From NCBI RefSeq assembly GCF_018614035.1, contig NZ_JAGGPA010000010.1, forward strand, positions 1-64,000: a stretch of DNA of 64,000 bases, read 5' to 3'. The position numbers and the translations under genes were made by a program. A model generated the notes under the pieces. It searched no databases. It was given only the letters and a program-made list of their open reading frames with translations, and was not told the DNA's origin. Positions 1 to 8,082 of this stretch are shown piece after piece. Each line of letters starts with the position of its first letter. Position 1 is the stretch's first letter. This stretch comes from Streptomyces sp. ISL-96. Lineage in GTDB: Bacteria; Actinomycetota; Actinomycetes; Streptomycetales; Streptomycetaceae.

Positions 1-31
1 ACCCCCGACCCCCGACCCCCGACCAAGCACG

Positions 32-300
32 CTACAGCGGTCGGATCCGGACCGTCGGCGTACAGAGCTTCTTCACCCGGCCTGGCTGGCTGCTCGCAAT
101 GAACGTGTGCGCCGCATCGATGGCGTACTTATGGCCGCCGAGCAGTCCGGTGTCCGCGAGCAGGGCGATCGCCGCGTCGGCGACATCATGTGTCTGCGCC
201 TTTGCATCGCCTTCGCGCTCGTCGAACCAGCACTGGATGTCGCGAAACTCAGCCTGCGCCGCCGCCCCTTCCCCCGCCAGAGCAGTGCACCCGCTCCAAC
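32..300 (-). pseudogene. C-terminal remnant resembling a PIN-domain protein
   Basis: Reading the minus strand down to a stop at 32-34 gives an open frame ending in a stretch with HDVADAAIALLADTG, then LLGGHKYAIDA and a short tail. The H-[KR]-YAIDA segment resembles the C-terminal helix of actinobacterial PIN-domain (VapC-like) proteins. No start codon or N-terminal catalytic acidic residues are present, because the frame runs into the transposase fragment next to it near 300. I read this as the surviving tail of a toxin-like gene disrupted by an insertion sequence. The family call rests on one short motif and is tentative. Confidence 0.3.
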
Positions 301-312
301 AACAAGTCGGAC

Positions 313-636
313 ATGGGCCGTCGGATCACCCTCCGCCCGCAAGCGGAGTATGAGGCGATTCAGCAGGCACGGGCCCAGGAAGGCACCCAGGAGTGGAAGG
401 AACAGTACGCACACCGGGCCGGTGTCGAAGGCACGATCTCCCAAGGCGTTCGATCCTTCGGCCTGCGGCGATGCCGCTATCACGGGCTCGCCAAGGCCCG
501 ACTGCAACACCAACTCACGGCCACCGCTATGAACTTCCACCGCCTCAACGCCTGGTGGACCAACACCCCACGGGCCCGGACGCGCGTTTCTCACCTGGCA
601 GCGCTCCGGCCCACCACGCAGAACTCCTGCTCGTAG
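313..636 (+). pseudogene. IS1182-like transposase, C-terminal fragment
   Basis: The frame ending in a TAG stop at 634-636 encodes a typical transposase C-terminus: YAHRAGVEGTISQGVRSFG followed by RYHGLAKARLQHQL and a NFHRLNAWW tail. This is the end of the DDE domain of IS1182-type transposases, where the Glu of the catalytic triad sits in the RAGVEGTIS segment. Everything before about residue 40 of the open frame (before nucleotide 313) is unrelated, so the element is truncated at its 5' side and cannot move by itself. It abuts a truncated PIN-like frame on the other strand. Confidence 0.72.
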
Positions 637-659
637 GCGTTCGCCCCAGCGGCGACGGT

Positions 660-1643
660 TCAGGCATAGCGGCCGAAAAGGGATTCAACGTATCCCTCCA
701 GCCTTTGAGCCAGGACACTGGCTGTCAGATCGACGCGGCCCAGTTCACGCCAGGGAACAGCGACCTTCTCCGCGTCCGGAGCGAAACCCAACGCGTCCAG
801 CAGCCGCCAGTAGAGATGGGCGGTGCCGTCTTCGGCCAAGCTTCCTCCCGCAGCGACGTAGCGATCGGCGAAGCGCATGCCTGCGGGAGCCCCGTGCAGC
901 AGAGCGAGGGCCGTCGAGCAATGAGCCACGTCCAAGTCGGCCGGCCCCCAAGAGGTCTCCACCCAGTCGACGACCCCACTGATCTGAAGATCATCGCCGG
1001 TGCCTGTGAAGAGGACGTTGCCGGGATGGAAGTCCCGGTGCAGAAAGCAACCCTGATAGGCCGGGGGCTCCCGGCGGATGACGTCGACAGCCCGCTGCCA
1101 GAGCTCAGGCCGCTCGGTGGCTGCGGGCAGAGTCGCTCGCTCGGGGGAGGTCCAGGCCTGATAAGTGCGAGGCCGTTGTTGCGCGGTCACCGACAGCTGA
1201 TGGATACGCACCAGTTGCCGGGCCAGCAGTTCGGCGCGGTCATCAGCACCCTGATCGCCCAGGTGCACGGTCCCCGGCAACAGGGACATCAGCAAGGAGG
1301 GGTGATCGCAGTACTGCGCCGTCGCGTCCACCGCCGCGAGCGTGGCCGCAGGGACGTCCGTGTCACCGAGCAGGCGCAGGATGGTCGCCTCACGGGTCAG
1401 CAGGCCCTCCGCATGCCGAACGAAGAAAGGCTTGACGAAGGACCGCAGGACGAGTGAGCGCCGACCACCCGGACCGCCGACGTCCAGGCGGCGCATCTCC
1501 GACGTCCAGCCGCCGCGCAGCCGCACAACCTTTTCGATGCGCTCCGCCTCGGACAGCCCCTTCTGCACCCAGGAGCGCGTGGCACCCCAGCCCTGACTGT
1601 CAAGATCCGCGCCGATGCCCTCGGCCCCCTCACCCGAACCCAT
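660..1643 (-). CDS. Aminoglycoside phosphotransferase-family kinase
   Basis: 327 aa. The protein has the APH (PF01636) fold signature: the catalytic-loop motif HRDFHPGN at residues 202-209 (His202, Asp204, Asn209) and the metal-binding VVDWVETSWGP at about 224-234. Family members phosphorylate small hydroxyl substrates such as antibiotics, choline or sugars using ATP; nothing in the sequence shows which. It stands alone, on the opposite strand from the transposase remnant, with no convincing ribosome binding site before the chosen ATG, so the start could be further in (Met50). A cytosolic antibiotic- or metabolite-modifying kinase is inferred from the family only. Confidence 0.85.
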   Translation of the reverse strand: MGSGEGAEGIGADLDSQGWGATRSWVQKGLSEAERIEKVVRLRGGWTSEMRRLDVGGPGGRRSLVLRSFVKPFFVRHAEGLLTREATILRLLGDTDVPAATLAAVDATAQYCDHPSLLMSLLPGTVHLGDQGADDRAELLARQLVRIHQLSVTAQQRPRTYQAWTSPERATLPAATERPELWQRAVDVIRREPPAYQGCFLHRDFHPGNVLFTGTGDDLQISGVVDWVETSWGPADLDVAHCSTALALLHGAPAGMRFADRYVAAGGSLAEDGTAHLYWRLLDALGFAPDAEKVAVPWRELGRVDLTASVLAQRLEGYVESLFGRYA

Positions 1644-1799
1644 GGCGGCAGACTATCCGCCCCCTCCCCCTCCACTCAGCGAACGCATCCGTGAACCGAA
1701 TTCGCCAACAGTGTCGCTCCTCCGGCAGGGGGACCGTGTACTTCTTGGTTGCCCTGCCATCGACCACACCTCCCGGCCCGTGGAGTGACCCACGCCATT

Positions 1800-3398
1800 T
1801 CAGTGGTCCCGTGACCGCAACTCCGTCTTCAGGACCTTGCCGCTCGCGTTGCGCGGAAGATCCGTGACGAACTCGACCTCCCTCGGGACCTTGTAGTTCG
1901 CCATTTCGCGGCGGGACCACGCGATCAGGTCGTCCGACGTCAGCGTCGAACCCGGGCGGCGGACCGTGTACGCCTTGCCCACCTCGCCCAGCCTCGCGTC
2001 CGGGACGCCGATCACCGCCACGTCCGCCACATCCGGGTGCAGGCCCAGCAGTTGCTCGATTTCCGCCGGGTAGGCGTTGAAGCCGCCCACTATGAACATG
2101 TCCTTGATCCGGTCGGTGATGCGCAGGTTGCCGGCCTCGTCCAGTACGCCCACATCGCCCGTACGCAGCCAGCCGTCCGTGGTGATGGCGGCAGCCGTCT
2201 CGGCCGGGTCCTCGTAGTAACCGCGCATGACGTTGAAGCCCCGCACCAGCACCTCCCCCGGACTGCCGGGCTCCGCCAGTACGCGGACCTCCGTGCCCGG
2301 GATCGCGCGGCCCGACGTCAACGCGATCGTCTCCGGCGGGTCGCCGCGCCGGCACATCGTCACGATGCCGGACGCCTCGGACAGGCCGTACGCCGTGAGG
2401 ACCGTAGAGATGTGAAGCTCCGAGCGGAGGCGTTCCACCAGCCGCAGAGGCACCACCGCCGCGCCCGTGACCACCAGGCGCAGGGCGGAGAGGTCGTGGG
2501 TGTCGCGGGACGGGTGGTCCAGCAGTGACTGGTGGAGGGTGGGCGGTCCGGGGAGGACGGAGATGCGTTCGGCGGCGATGTTCGCCAGGACCGTGTCCAC
2601 GCTGAAGACCGGCTGGGGGACCATCGTGGCCCCGCGCATCAGGCAGGCGATGATCCCCGCCTTGTAGCCGAAGGTGTGGAAGAAGGGGTTCACGATCAGG
2701 TAGCGGTCGCCTTCGCGCAGACCCGCCAGCTCGGACCAGATGGCGTAGCCGCGCAGCGTCTGCGCGTGCGTGATCACCGCGCCCTTGGGGCGGCCCGTCG
2801 TGCCCGACGTGTAGATGATGTCGGAGGGCGAGGAGGGGGCGATCGTCGCCGCGCGAGCGCGCACCTCCGACGACAGCACCGCCTCACCCCGCGCCAGGAA
2901 GTCCTTCCACGTGCTGAAGTTCTCGGGTGCGTCGTCCGCCAGGACCACCACCTCCTCCAGGTGCGGAAGGGAGGGCAGCGGGCCGTCGCCCGGGCCGTCC
3001 GTCGTCGCACGGCGCAGGGACGCGACGTACGACGTGCCCAGGAAAGTGCCCGTGACGAAGAGGAGTCTGGCCCGGCTGCGCTGCAGGATGTACGCCGCCT
3101 CCGCGCCCTTGAAGCGGGTGTTCAGCGGGACGAGGACCGCGCCCGCCGTCACCGCGCCGAGTGCGGACACGATCCAGTCCAGCGTGTTGGGCGCCCAGAC
3201 GGCGACCCGGTCGCCCGGCTCGACCCCGCGCGCCATGCACGCCGCCGCCGCCCGCTCGACGCGCTCGCCGAGATCGGCGTACGAGATACGGGTCCGGCCC
3301 TCGGCCACCGCCTCCCGCTCCCCGTACCGTTCGGCCGCACTCCACACCAGCTCCGGGATGCTGCCCCATCCGGCGTCCCCGCCGTCCGCTGCGCTCAT
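1800..3398 (-). CDS. Acyl-CoA synthetase, FadD3-like
   Basis: 532 aa AMP-forming acyl-CoA ligase. The ATP-binding P-loop YTSGTTGRPKG is at 196-206, the adenylate motif TAYGLSEASG at about 335-344, the hinge motif TGDVG around 413, and the catalytic lysine in the ASGK segment at 521. The central segment VLPGPPTLHQSLL and the TSGRAIP block closely resemble mycobacterial FadD3, which activates the steroid C/D-ring propionate HIP; that substrate is inference. The ATG at 3398 is preferred over an upstream one at 3461 because it follows a clear GGAGGG site. It is transcribed divergently from the thiolase/DUF35/crotonase operon across two copies of the CTGAC-N5-GTCAG operator. Confidence 0.85.
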   Translation of the reverse strand: MSAADGGDAGWGSIPELVWSAAERYGEREAVAEGRTRISYADLGERVERAAAACMARGVEPGDRVAVWAPNTLDWIVSALGAVTAGAVLVPLNTRFKGAEAAYILQRSRARLLFVTGTFLGTSYVASLRRATTDGPGDGPLPSLPHLEEVVVLADDAPENFSTWKDFLARGEAVLSSEVRARAATIAPSSPSDIIYTSGTTGRPKGAVITHAQTLRGYAIWSELAGLREGDRYLIVNPFFHTFGYKAGIIACLMRGATMVPQPVFSVDTVLANIAAERISVLPGPPTLHQSLLDHPSRDTHDLSALRLVVTGAAVVPLRLVERLRSELHISTVLTAYGLSEASGIVTMCRRGDPPETIALTSGRAIPGTEVRVLAEPGSPGEVLVRGFNVMRGYYEDPAETAAAITTDGWLRTGDVGVLDEAGNLRITDRIKDMFIVGGFNAYPAEIEQLLGLHPDVADVAVIGVPDARLGEVGKAYTVRRPGSTLTSDDLIAWSRREMANYKVPREVEFVTDLPRNASGKVLKTELRSRDH

Positions 3399-3499
3399 CA
3401 CAAGCCCTCCACACCGCACTCCGCACGCTGCACGCACCACGCACCACGCCGCACGCCCCACGCCGCACGCCGACGCGGATGTCGACGCCGACGCACTAG

Positions 3500-3514
3500 C
3501 TGACTATCCGTCAG
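3500..3514. promoter_or_regulatory. Operator copy 1 (CTGAC-N5-GTCAG)
   Basis: CTGACTATCCGTCAG, both half-sites perfect. It lies in the 172-bp divergent region between the FadD3-like gene (minus) and the thiolase-like gene (plus), 27 bp centre to centre from copy 2. Position and symmetry fit a dimeric TetR-type repressor. Confidence 0.75.
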
Positions 3515-3526
3515 ATTAGCTGTAAC

Positions 3527-3541
3527 CTGACGCGCTGTCAG
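3527..3541. promoter_or_regulatory. Operator copy 2 (CTGAC-N5-GTCAG)
   Basis: CTGACGCGCTGTCAG, both half-sites perfect. It overlaps TAACCTGAC, where TAACCT could serve as a -10 box for the rightward thiolase operon; the same TAACCTGAC arrangement recurs at 26,941. Confidence 0.75.
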
Positions 3542-3570
3542 CAGTCGTGACCATCGCGGAGGTGCCCGAC

Positions 3571-4719
3571 GTGGCGACGCTCAAAGATGCGACAGCGATA
3601 GTCGGTACGGGACAGACGCCCTTCGCCAAGCAACTCCCCGAGTCCGAAAAGACCTTGGCCTGCCGCGCCATACTCGCCGCCCTCGACGACGCCGGTATCG
3701 CCCCGTCCGAAGTCGACGGCCTCGCCTCGTACACCATGGAGGAGACCGACGAAGTCGAGGTAGCTAAGTCCATCGGAGCCGGTGACCTCACCTTCTTTTC
3801 CAAGGTCGGTTACGGCGGCGGCGGCTCCTGCGCCACCGTCGCCCACCTCGCCGCCGCCATCGCCACCGGCCAGGCGAGCGTCGGCGTCGCCTGGCGTTCG
3901 CGAAAGCGCGGGTCGGGGCCGCGGCCCTGGAAGAACACCGCCGTGCAGCTGCCCACCCCCGCCCAGTGGACCCGCCCCTTCGGTCTCCTGCGCCCCGCCG
4001 ACGAGATCGGCATGCTGGCCCGCCGGTACATGCACGAGTACGGCGCCACCCGCGACCACCTCTTCAACGTCGCCCTCGCCTGCCGCAACCGGGCCAACCA
4101 GAACCCCGCCGCGATGATGTACGAACGCCCCCTGACCCGCGACATGTACATGAGCTCCCGCTGGATCAGCGAGCCGCTCTGCCTCTTCGACAACTGCCTG
4201 GAGACGGACGGGGCCCTGGCCTGCGTGGTCGTATCGGCCGAGCGTGCCCGCGACTGCCGGCAGAAGCCCGTGTACGTCCACTCCGCCGCCCAGGGCCTGC
4301 CCGCCCAGCACCACGGCATGGTCAACTACTGGAACGACGACCCACTCACCGGCCCCGCCTGGACCGCCGCACGCCAGCTCTGGAAGCAGGCCGACTTCGG
4401 CCCCGACGACGTCGACGTCGCGCAGATCTACGACGCCTTCACCCCACTCATTCCGCTGTCCCTGGAGGGCTACGGCTTCTGCGGGAGAGGAGAAGGAGCG
4501 GCGTTCACCGAAGGCGGGGCCCTGGAGAGCGGCGGGCGGCTGCCGATCAACACCGGCGGTGGCGGGCTCAGCGAGGCGTACGTCCACGGCTTCAACCTCA
4601 TCACCGAAGGCGTCAAACAACTGCGCGGCACCAGCACCGCCCAGGTTCCCGGCGCCGCCACCTGCCTGGTCACCGCGGGCGAGGGAGTTCCGACGTCCGC
4701 CCTGCTGCTGAGGAGTTGA
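3571..4719 (+). CDS. Thiolase-like lipid-transfer protein (Ltp2-type)
   Basis: 382 aa, thiolase superfamily, SCP-x/lipid-transfer subgroup. Visible are a Gly-rich segment GYGGGGSCATV (Cys87), the conserved QIYDAFTPL motif, and a GGGLSEAYVHG block where classical thiolases carry GHPxG. Loss of the GHPxG His-Pro points to a retro-aldol or carbon-carbon lyase like Ltp2 rather than a degradative thiolase; this is inference. The GTG at 3571 is chosen over the upstream GTG at 3547 because GGAGG sits 8 nt before it. A DUF35 gene starts 3 nt after its stop, matching the Ltp2/ChsH2 complex in which DUF35 binds the thiolase-like partner. Operators 1 and 2 are just upstream. Confidence 0.82.
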   Translation: MATLKDATAIVGTGQTPFAKQLPESEKTLACRAILAALDDAGIAPSEVDGLASYTMEETDEVEVAKSIGAGDLTFFSKVGYGGGGSCATVAHLAAAIATGQASVGVAWRSRKRGSGPRPWKNTAVQLPTPAQWTRPFGLLRPADEIGMLARRYMHEYGATRDHLFNVALACRNRANQNPAAMMYERPLTRDMYMSSRWISEPLCLFDNCLETDGALACVVVSAERARDCRQKPVYVHSAAQGLPAQHHGMVNYWNDDPLTGPAWTAARQLWKQADFGPDDVDVAQIYDAFTPLIPLSLEGYGFCGRGEGAAFTEGGALESGGRLPINTGGGGLSEAYVHGFNLITEGVKQLRGTSTAQVPGAATCLVTAGEGVPTSALLLRS

Positions 4720-4722
4720 GGG

Positions 4723-5172
4723 ATGAATGACAGTCGGCTGCTCACGCCCGTCGTCGACGACGACGGCGCGCCCTTCTGGGAGTACGCCGCCCAGGGCGAG
4801 CTCCGCATCCAGGCCTGCGCCGCCCCCGGCTGCGGCGAGCTCCGCTTTCCGCCCCGGCCCTGCTGCCCGCACTGCCAGTCCTTCGACAGCGAGTGGCGGC
4901 GGATGAGCGGCAAGGGGCGGATCTGGTCGTACGTCCTGCCCCACCCGCCACTCCTGCCGGCGTACGCCGCCCAGGCCCCGTACAACGCGGTCGTCGTCGA
5001 ACTGGCCGACGCCCCGCACATCCGGCTCGTGGGGAACGTGGTCACCAGGCCCGACGCGGCGCTCGACTCCGTCGATCCGGCGCGGCTGCGCATCGGCGCG
5101 AGGGTGCAGGTCGCCTTCACCGAGGGAGCGGACGGCGTGACGGCGCCTCGATGGCTGCTGGAGCGGTCATGA
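4723..5172 (+). CDS. DUF35 / OB-fold Zn-ribbon protein, partner of the preceding thiolase-like protein
   Basis: 149 aa. An N-terminal rubredoxin-like zinc ribbon (Cys32, Cys37, Cys48, Cys51) precedes an OB-fold domain containing the typical GRIWSYVLPH strand. DUF35 proteins bind thiolase-like partners and often help deliver the acyl-CoA, as ChsH2 does in steroid side-chain cleavage and AcaC/DUF35 in acetoacetyl-CoA synthesis. It is tightly spaced after the thiolase gene, and its stop overlaps the next start (ATGA at 5169-5172), so the three genes form one translationally coupled unit. Confidence 0.85.
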   Translation: MNDSRLLTPVVDDDGAPFWEYAAQGELRIQACAAPGCGELRFPPRPCCPHCQSFDSEWRRMSGKGRIWSYVLPHPPLLPAYAAQAPYNAVVVELADAPHIRLVGNVVTRPDAALDSVDPARLRIGARVQVAFTEGADGVTAPRWLLERS

Positions 5173-5945
5173 GCAGCTGCGTCCGCGTCGAACGGGACAA
5201 GGAGACCGGCGTCGCGGTCGTCACGCTCGACCGGCCGGAGAAACGCAACGCCATTGACCTGGAGACGGCGCGCGAACTGTCCGCCGCCTGGCGCGAGTTC
5301 CGCTTCGACGACAGCGTGCGGGCGGTCGTGCTCACCGGAGCCGGCGACAAGGCCTTCTGCACCGGCATCGACCGGGGAGTGGACGTGCCCCAGCCCCCGT
5401 CGCCGTACTCGATCGACGATCCGCTCCTCTCCATCGGGCCGAAGGCGAACGACCTGTGGAAGCCGGTGATCGCGGCGGTACGGGGCATGGCGTGCGGCGG
5501 GGCGTTCTACCTGCTGGGGGAGGTCGAGTTCGTCGTCGCCGCCGAGGATGCGACTTTTTTCGATCCGCATACGACGTACGGGATGGTCAGCGCGTACGAG
5601 GCGATCTACATGGCGCAGCGCATGCCGTTCGGGGAGGTCGCCCGGATGTCGCTGATGGGTACGGCGGAACGGGTGTCGGCGCGTCGGGCGTACGAGACGG
5701 GACTCGTGTCGGAACTGACCGCCCGGCAAGACGTGTTGGGGGCGGCCGTCCGGTCGGCCGAGGTGATCGCTTCGTATCCGACGGAGGCTGTCCAAGGCAC
5801 CGTACGCGCGGTGTGGGCCGCGAAGGAGGGGGCGCGCAGCCAGGCGCTCGCGCAGGCGCCGCATCTGGTGGCGCTCGGGAACCTGCCGCCGGACCGGCAG
5901 GCGGAGCTCTTCGCCGCCCGCCGGTCCGGCTTCCGTACGCGCTAG
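5169..5945 (+). CDS. Enoyl-CoA hydratase/isomerase (crotonase) family protein
   Basis: 258 aa crotonase. The N-terminal VTLDRPEKRNAI motif and the CoA oxyanion-hole segments AFCTGIDRG (about 62-70) and VRGMACGGAFYLLGE (about 103-117) are present. The usual catalytic Glu pair is not clear: the second loop reads FFDPHTTYGMV, so the reaction may be hydration, isomerisation or hydrolysis/ring opening as in some steroid-pathway crotonases. It starts inside the DUF35 stop codon and is the last gene of the operator-controlled operon 3571-5945. Confidence 0.82.
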   Translation: MSSCVRVERDKETGVAVVTLDRPEKRNAIDLETARELSAAWREFRFDDSVRAVVLTGAGDKAFCTGIDRGVDVPQPPSPYSIDDPLLSIGPKANDLWKPVIAAVRGMACGGAFYLLGEVEFVVAAEDATFFDPHTTYGMVSAYEAIYMAQRMPFGEVARMSLMGTAERVSARRAYETGLVSELTARQDVLGAAVRSAEVIASYPTEAVQGTVRAVWAAKEGARSQALAQAPHLVALGNLPPDRQAELFAARRSGFRTR

Positions 5946-5963
5946 ACAGCTGGGTGGTGTACC

Positions 5964-7202
5964 TCAGCGGCGGCGGAACAGCTCGCAGACGAAGTCCTCC
6001 TGGACCTTCCGCAGCTTGGCCAGGAGCTCAGGCGTTTCCTGCTGGCTCAACTGGGTGTTGACGGAGACCGCCACGGAGCGTTTGCCGTCGGGCGTGGCGG
6101 CGGCGAACTGGGAGTAGCCCGGGATGGTGCCCGTGTGGCCGTAGACCACGCCGCAGCGCGTCGTGTACTGAAAGAGCGCCAGTCCGGCCTTGTTGCGGCC
6201 GGGTCCGGGGTTCACGGAGGAGCCGTTGACCCACTTCGTCTGCTGCTTCCGGGTCGCTTTCGAAAGGAGTGCGCCGCCCGCGTGAGCGCGCATGAAAACG
6301 TTCATGTCGTTCGGGGTGGCGACCACTCCGCCCGAGGCCCAGAACCACGACGCACTGAAGGCGGTACTGACGTCCTCCGGAGGCTGGCCCGGCTCGAAGG
6401 CGTAACCGTGGACATAGGGCCGGGGAAGCAGGTGTCCGCGCGGCAAGCTGGTGTTGCGCAGGCCGAGCGGCCGGTAGACCAGTCGGCGCAGCAGCTCCTC
6501 ATACGGACGACCGGTCACCGCCTCCGCCATCAGGGCCACCGCGATGTTCTCGGAGTTGGAGTACCGGTAGCGTGAGCCGGGCTTGAAGCGCAGGGGCTCG
6601 TCGGCGACGAAGTCCAGCAGCCTGCGCGAGTCCACCACGCGGCGCGGGTCGGCCGCCACCGCCTCCTGGAACCCGGGTTCCTCCGTGAAGTCCGGCAGGC
6701 CGCTGGTGTGCTGGAGGAGCTGACGTAGTGTCACCTTGTGCCAGGCTTTCGGCAGGGCCGGCAGCCGCTTGCCGATCGTGTCGTCAAGCCGCAGCTTCCC
6801 CCGGTCCACGAGCTGCAGCGCGACCGACCCGCTGTACGCCTTGGCGATGCTGGCCACGCGCATGTGGTCGTCGGGATGCGGCGGCCGGCCGGATTCCAGG
6901 TCCGCCACACCGGCCCGGTAGACCTTCACGTGCTTGCCCCGTTGCAGCACGGCGATGGCGCCGGGCGGCCCGTCCGGAGGGCCCACCAGCCCCTGCAGGG
7001 CCTCACGCAACGCGCGGTCGTGCCGGTTGTTGTCGGGATGCGTCTGGCTGTCGGGACGCGGCTTGCTGTCGGGATGCGGCCCGTCGGCCTGTGCCGGCCC
7101 GGCGATCAGACCGATCGCACACGCCCCGGCCACGACCAGGGCGGCGGTCGGTCGCAGTCGGGGGCGGAAGGGTCTACCGCGGTGGTTGGGTGCTGCACAC
7201 AT
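5964..7202 (-). CDS. Secreted serine hydrolase, beta-lactamase / D-Ala-D-Ala carboxypeptidase family
   Basis: 412 aa. An N-terminal signal sequence (Arg-rich stretch, then ALVVAGACAIGLIAG and an AQA cleavage region) is followed by a class C beta-lactamase-like domain with the three active-site elements SIAK (nucleophile Ser), YSN and HTG. Such proteins act outside the cell on cell-wall peptides, D-amino-acid peptides or esters. The ATG at 7202 is preferred to upstream candidates because AGGAGG lies 9 nt before it and the signal peptide follows directly. It is convergent with the crotonase gene and unrelated to the catabolic set. Confidence 0.85.
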   Translation of the reverse strand: MCAAPNHRGRPFRPRLRPTAALVVAGACAIGLIAGPAQADGPHPDSKPRPDSQTHPDNNRHDRALREALQGLVGPPDGPPGAIAVLQRGKHVKVYRAGVADLESGRPPHPDDHMRVASIAKAYSGSVALQLVDRGKLRLDDTIGKRLPALPKAWHKVTLRQLLQHTSGLPDFTEEPGFQEAVAADPRRVVDSRRLLDFVADEPLRFKPGSRYRYSNSENIAVALMAEAVTGRPYEELLRRLVYRPLGLRNTSLPRGHLLPRPYVHGYAFEPGQPPEDVSTAFSASWFWASGGVVATPNDMNVFMRAHAGGALLSKATRKQQTKWVNGSSVNPGPGRNKAGLALFQYTTRCGVVYGHTGTIPGYSQFAAATPDGKRSVAVSVNTQLSQQETPELLAKLRKVQEDFVCELFRRR

Positions 7203-7404
7203 GCCGGCGTACCTCCTGGAAGTCCATCGCTCCCGGCGCATGCCGGGTCGCTCACGGCACAGCATCGGGCGACCTGCGCGGCAGCGCCCCGCCTGGTAGG
7301 CCATCTGGCCCGGCACCGTTCACCGGCCGCCCCCTCCTGTGACTGGCAACCGCCGCACGGTGGGCGTAGCGTCGGGAGCCAGAGCCACCGGAAGGAGGCC
7401 GCCG

Positions 7405-8046
7405 ATGTTCCGCAGTGTCCTCGGCTGGGTCCTGGCTCTCGTTGGAGCGACGGCCGCCGTTCTCAGCCCCTTCCGTGCCTGGTACGACGGCCGTCTCGGG
7501 CGCGAGTACCGCATCGGTGATCTGTTCAGCGGCATTACGGAGAGCAAGGCCGGGCTGGCGGGATCCCTCCTGCTGCCGTTCGCCTTCGCCGCCCTGGTGG
7601 CCCTGGTCGGGCTGCTGCTGAGATCCCGGCTGACGGTCGCCCTCGCCGGGGTCGTCGTGCTCGGGTTCACGATCTTCTGGATGGTCCGTGTGGGCCAGGC
7701 GCAGGGAAGCCTCACGGTCAACGGCGAAGGCACCGGCCTGAACGTCGGCGTCGCCTACGCACTCGCGGGCGGCGCGCTCCTCCTGCTGGCCGCCGCCGCG
7801 ATGCTCGGGCGCGGGCATCGGCGCAGGCATCGCGTGGACGGCAACGGCAACAGACACCGGCGGCGCGAGCCCGTACCGGGGGAGGAGCATGAGCCCGTAC
7901 CGGAGGAGGAAGGGCACTTCCCCAGGTATCCACCGCCGCACGGCCGGGACGACCGGGGCGGCCGGGGTGGCCGGGACGACCGGGGTGGCCGGGACGACCG
8001 GGGCGAGTACGGCGACCGGCCGGGCCCGTCGCCGTACCGCCCCTGA
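7405..8046 (+). CDS. Hypothetical membrane protein with Asp/Arg/Gly-rich tail
   Basis: 213 aa, no family recognised. Residues 1-20 form a first transmembrane helix, followed by an extracytoplasmic-looking stretch (FRAWYDGRLGREYRIGDLF) and three further hydrophobic helices around 50-70, 75-95 and 120-140. The last 60 residues are a low-complexity cytoplasmic tail with repeated GRDDRGG units. The ATG at 7405 is chosen because AAGGAGG sits 6 nt upstream and the first helix begins at once; a start at 7339 would add 22 residues of no clear character. The topology resembles small actinobacterial Asp23-associated membrane proteins, but that is only an impression. Confidence 0.6.
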   Translation: MFRSVLGWVLALVGATAAVLSPFRAWYDGRLGREYRIGDLFSGITESKAGLAGSLLLPFAFAALVALVGLLLRSRLTVALAGVVVLGFTIFWMVRVGQAQGSLTVNGEGTGLNVGVAYALAGGALLLLAAAAMLGRGHRRRHRVDGNGNRHRRREPVPGEEHEPVPEEEGHFPRYPPPHGRDDRGGRGGRDDRGGRDDRGEYGDRPGPSPYRP

Positions 8047-8082
8047 CCTACGCCCCGACCGACCTCTGCACGTGCACGCTCC

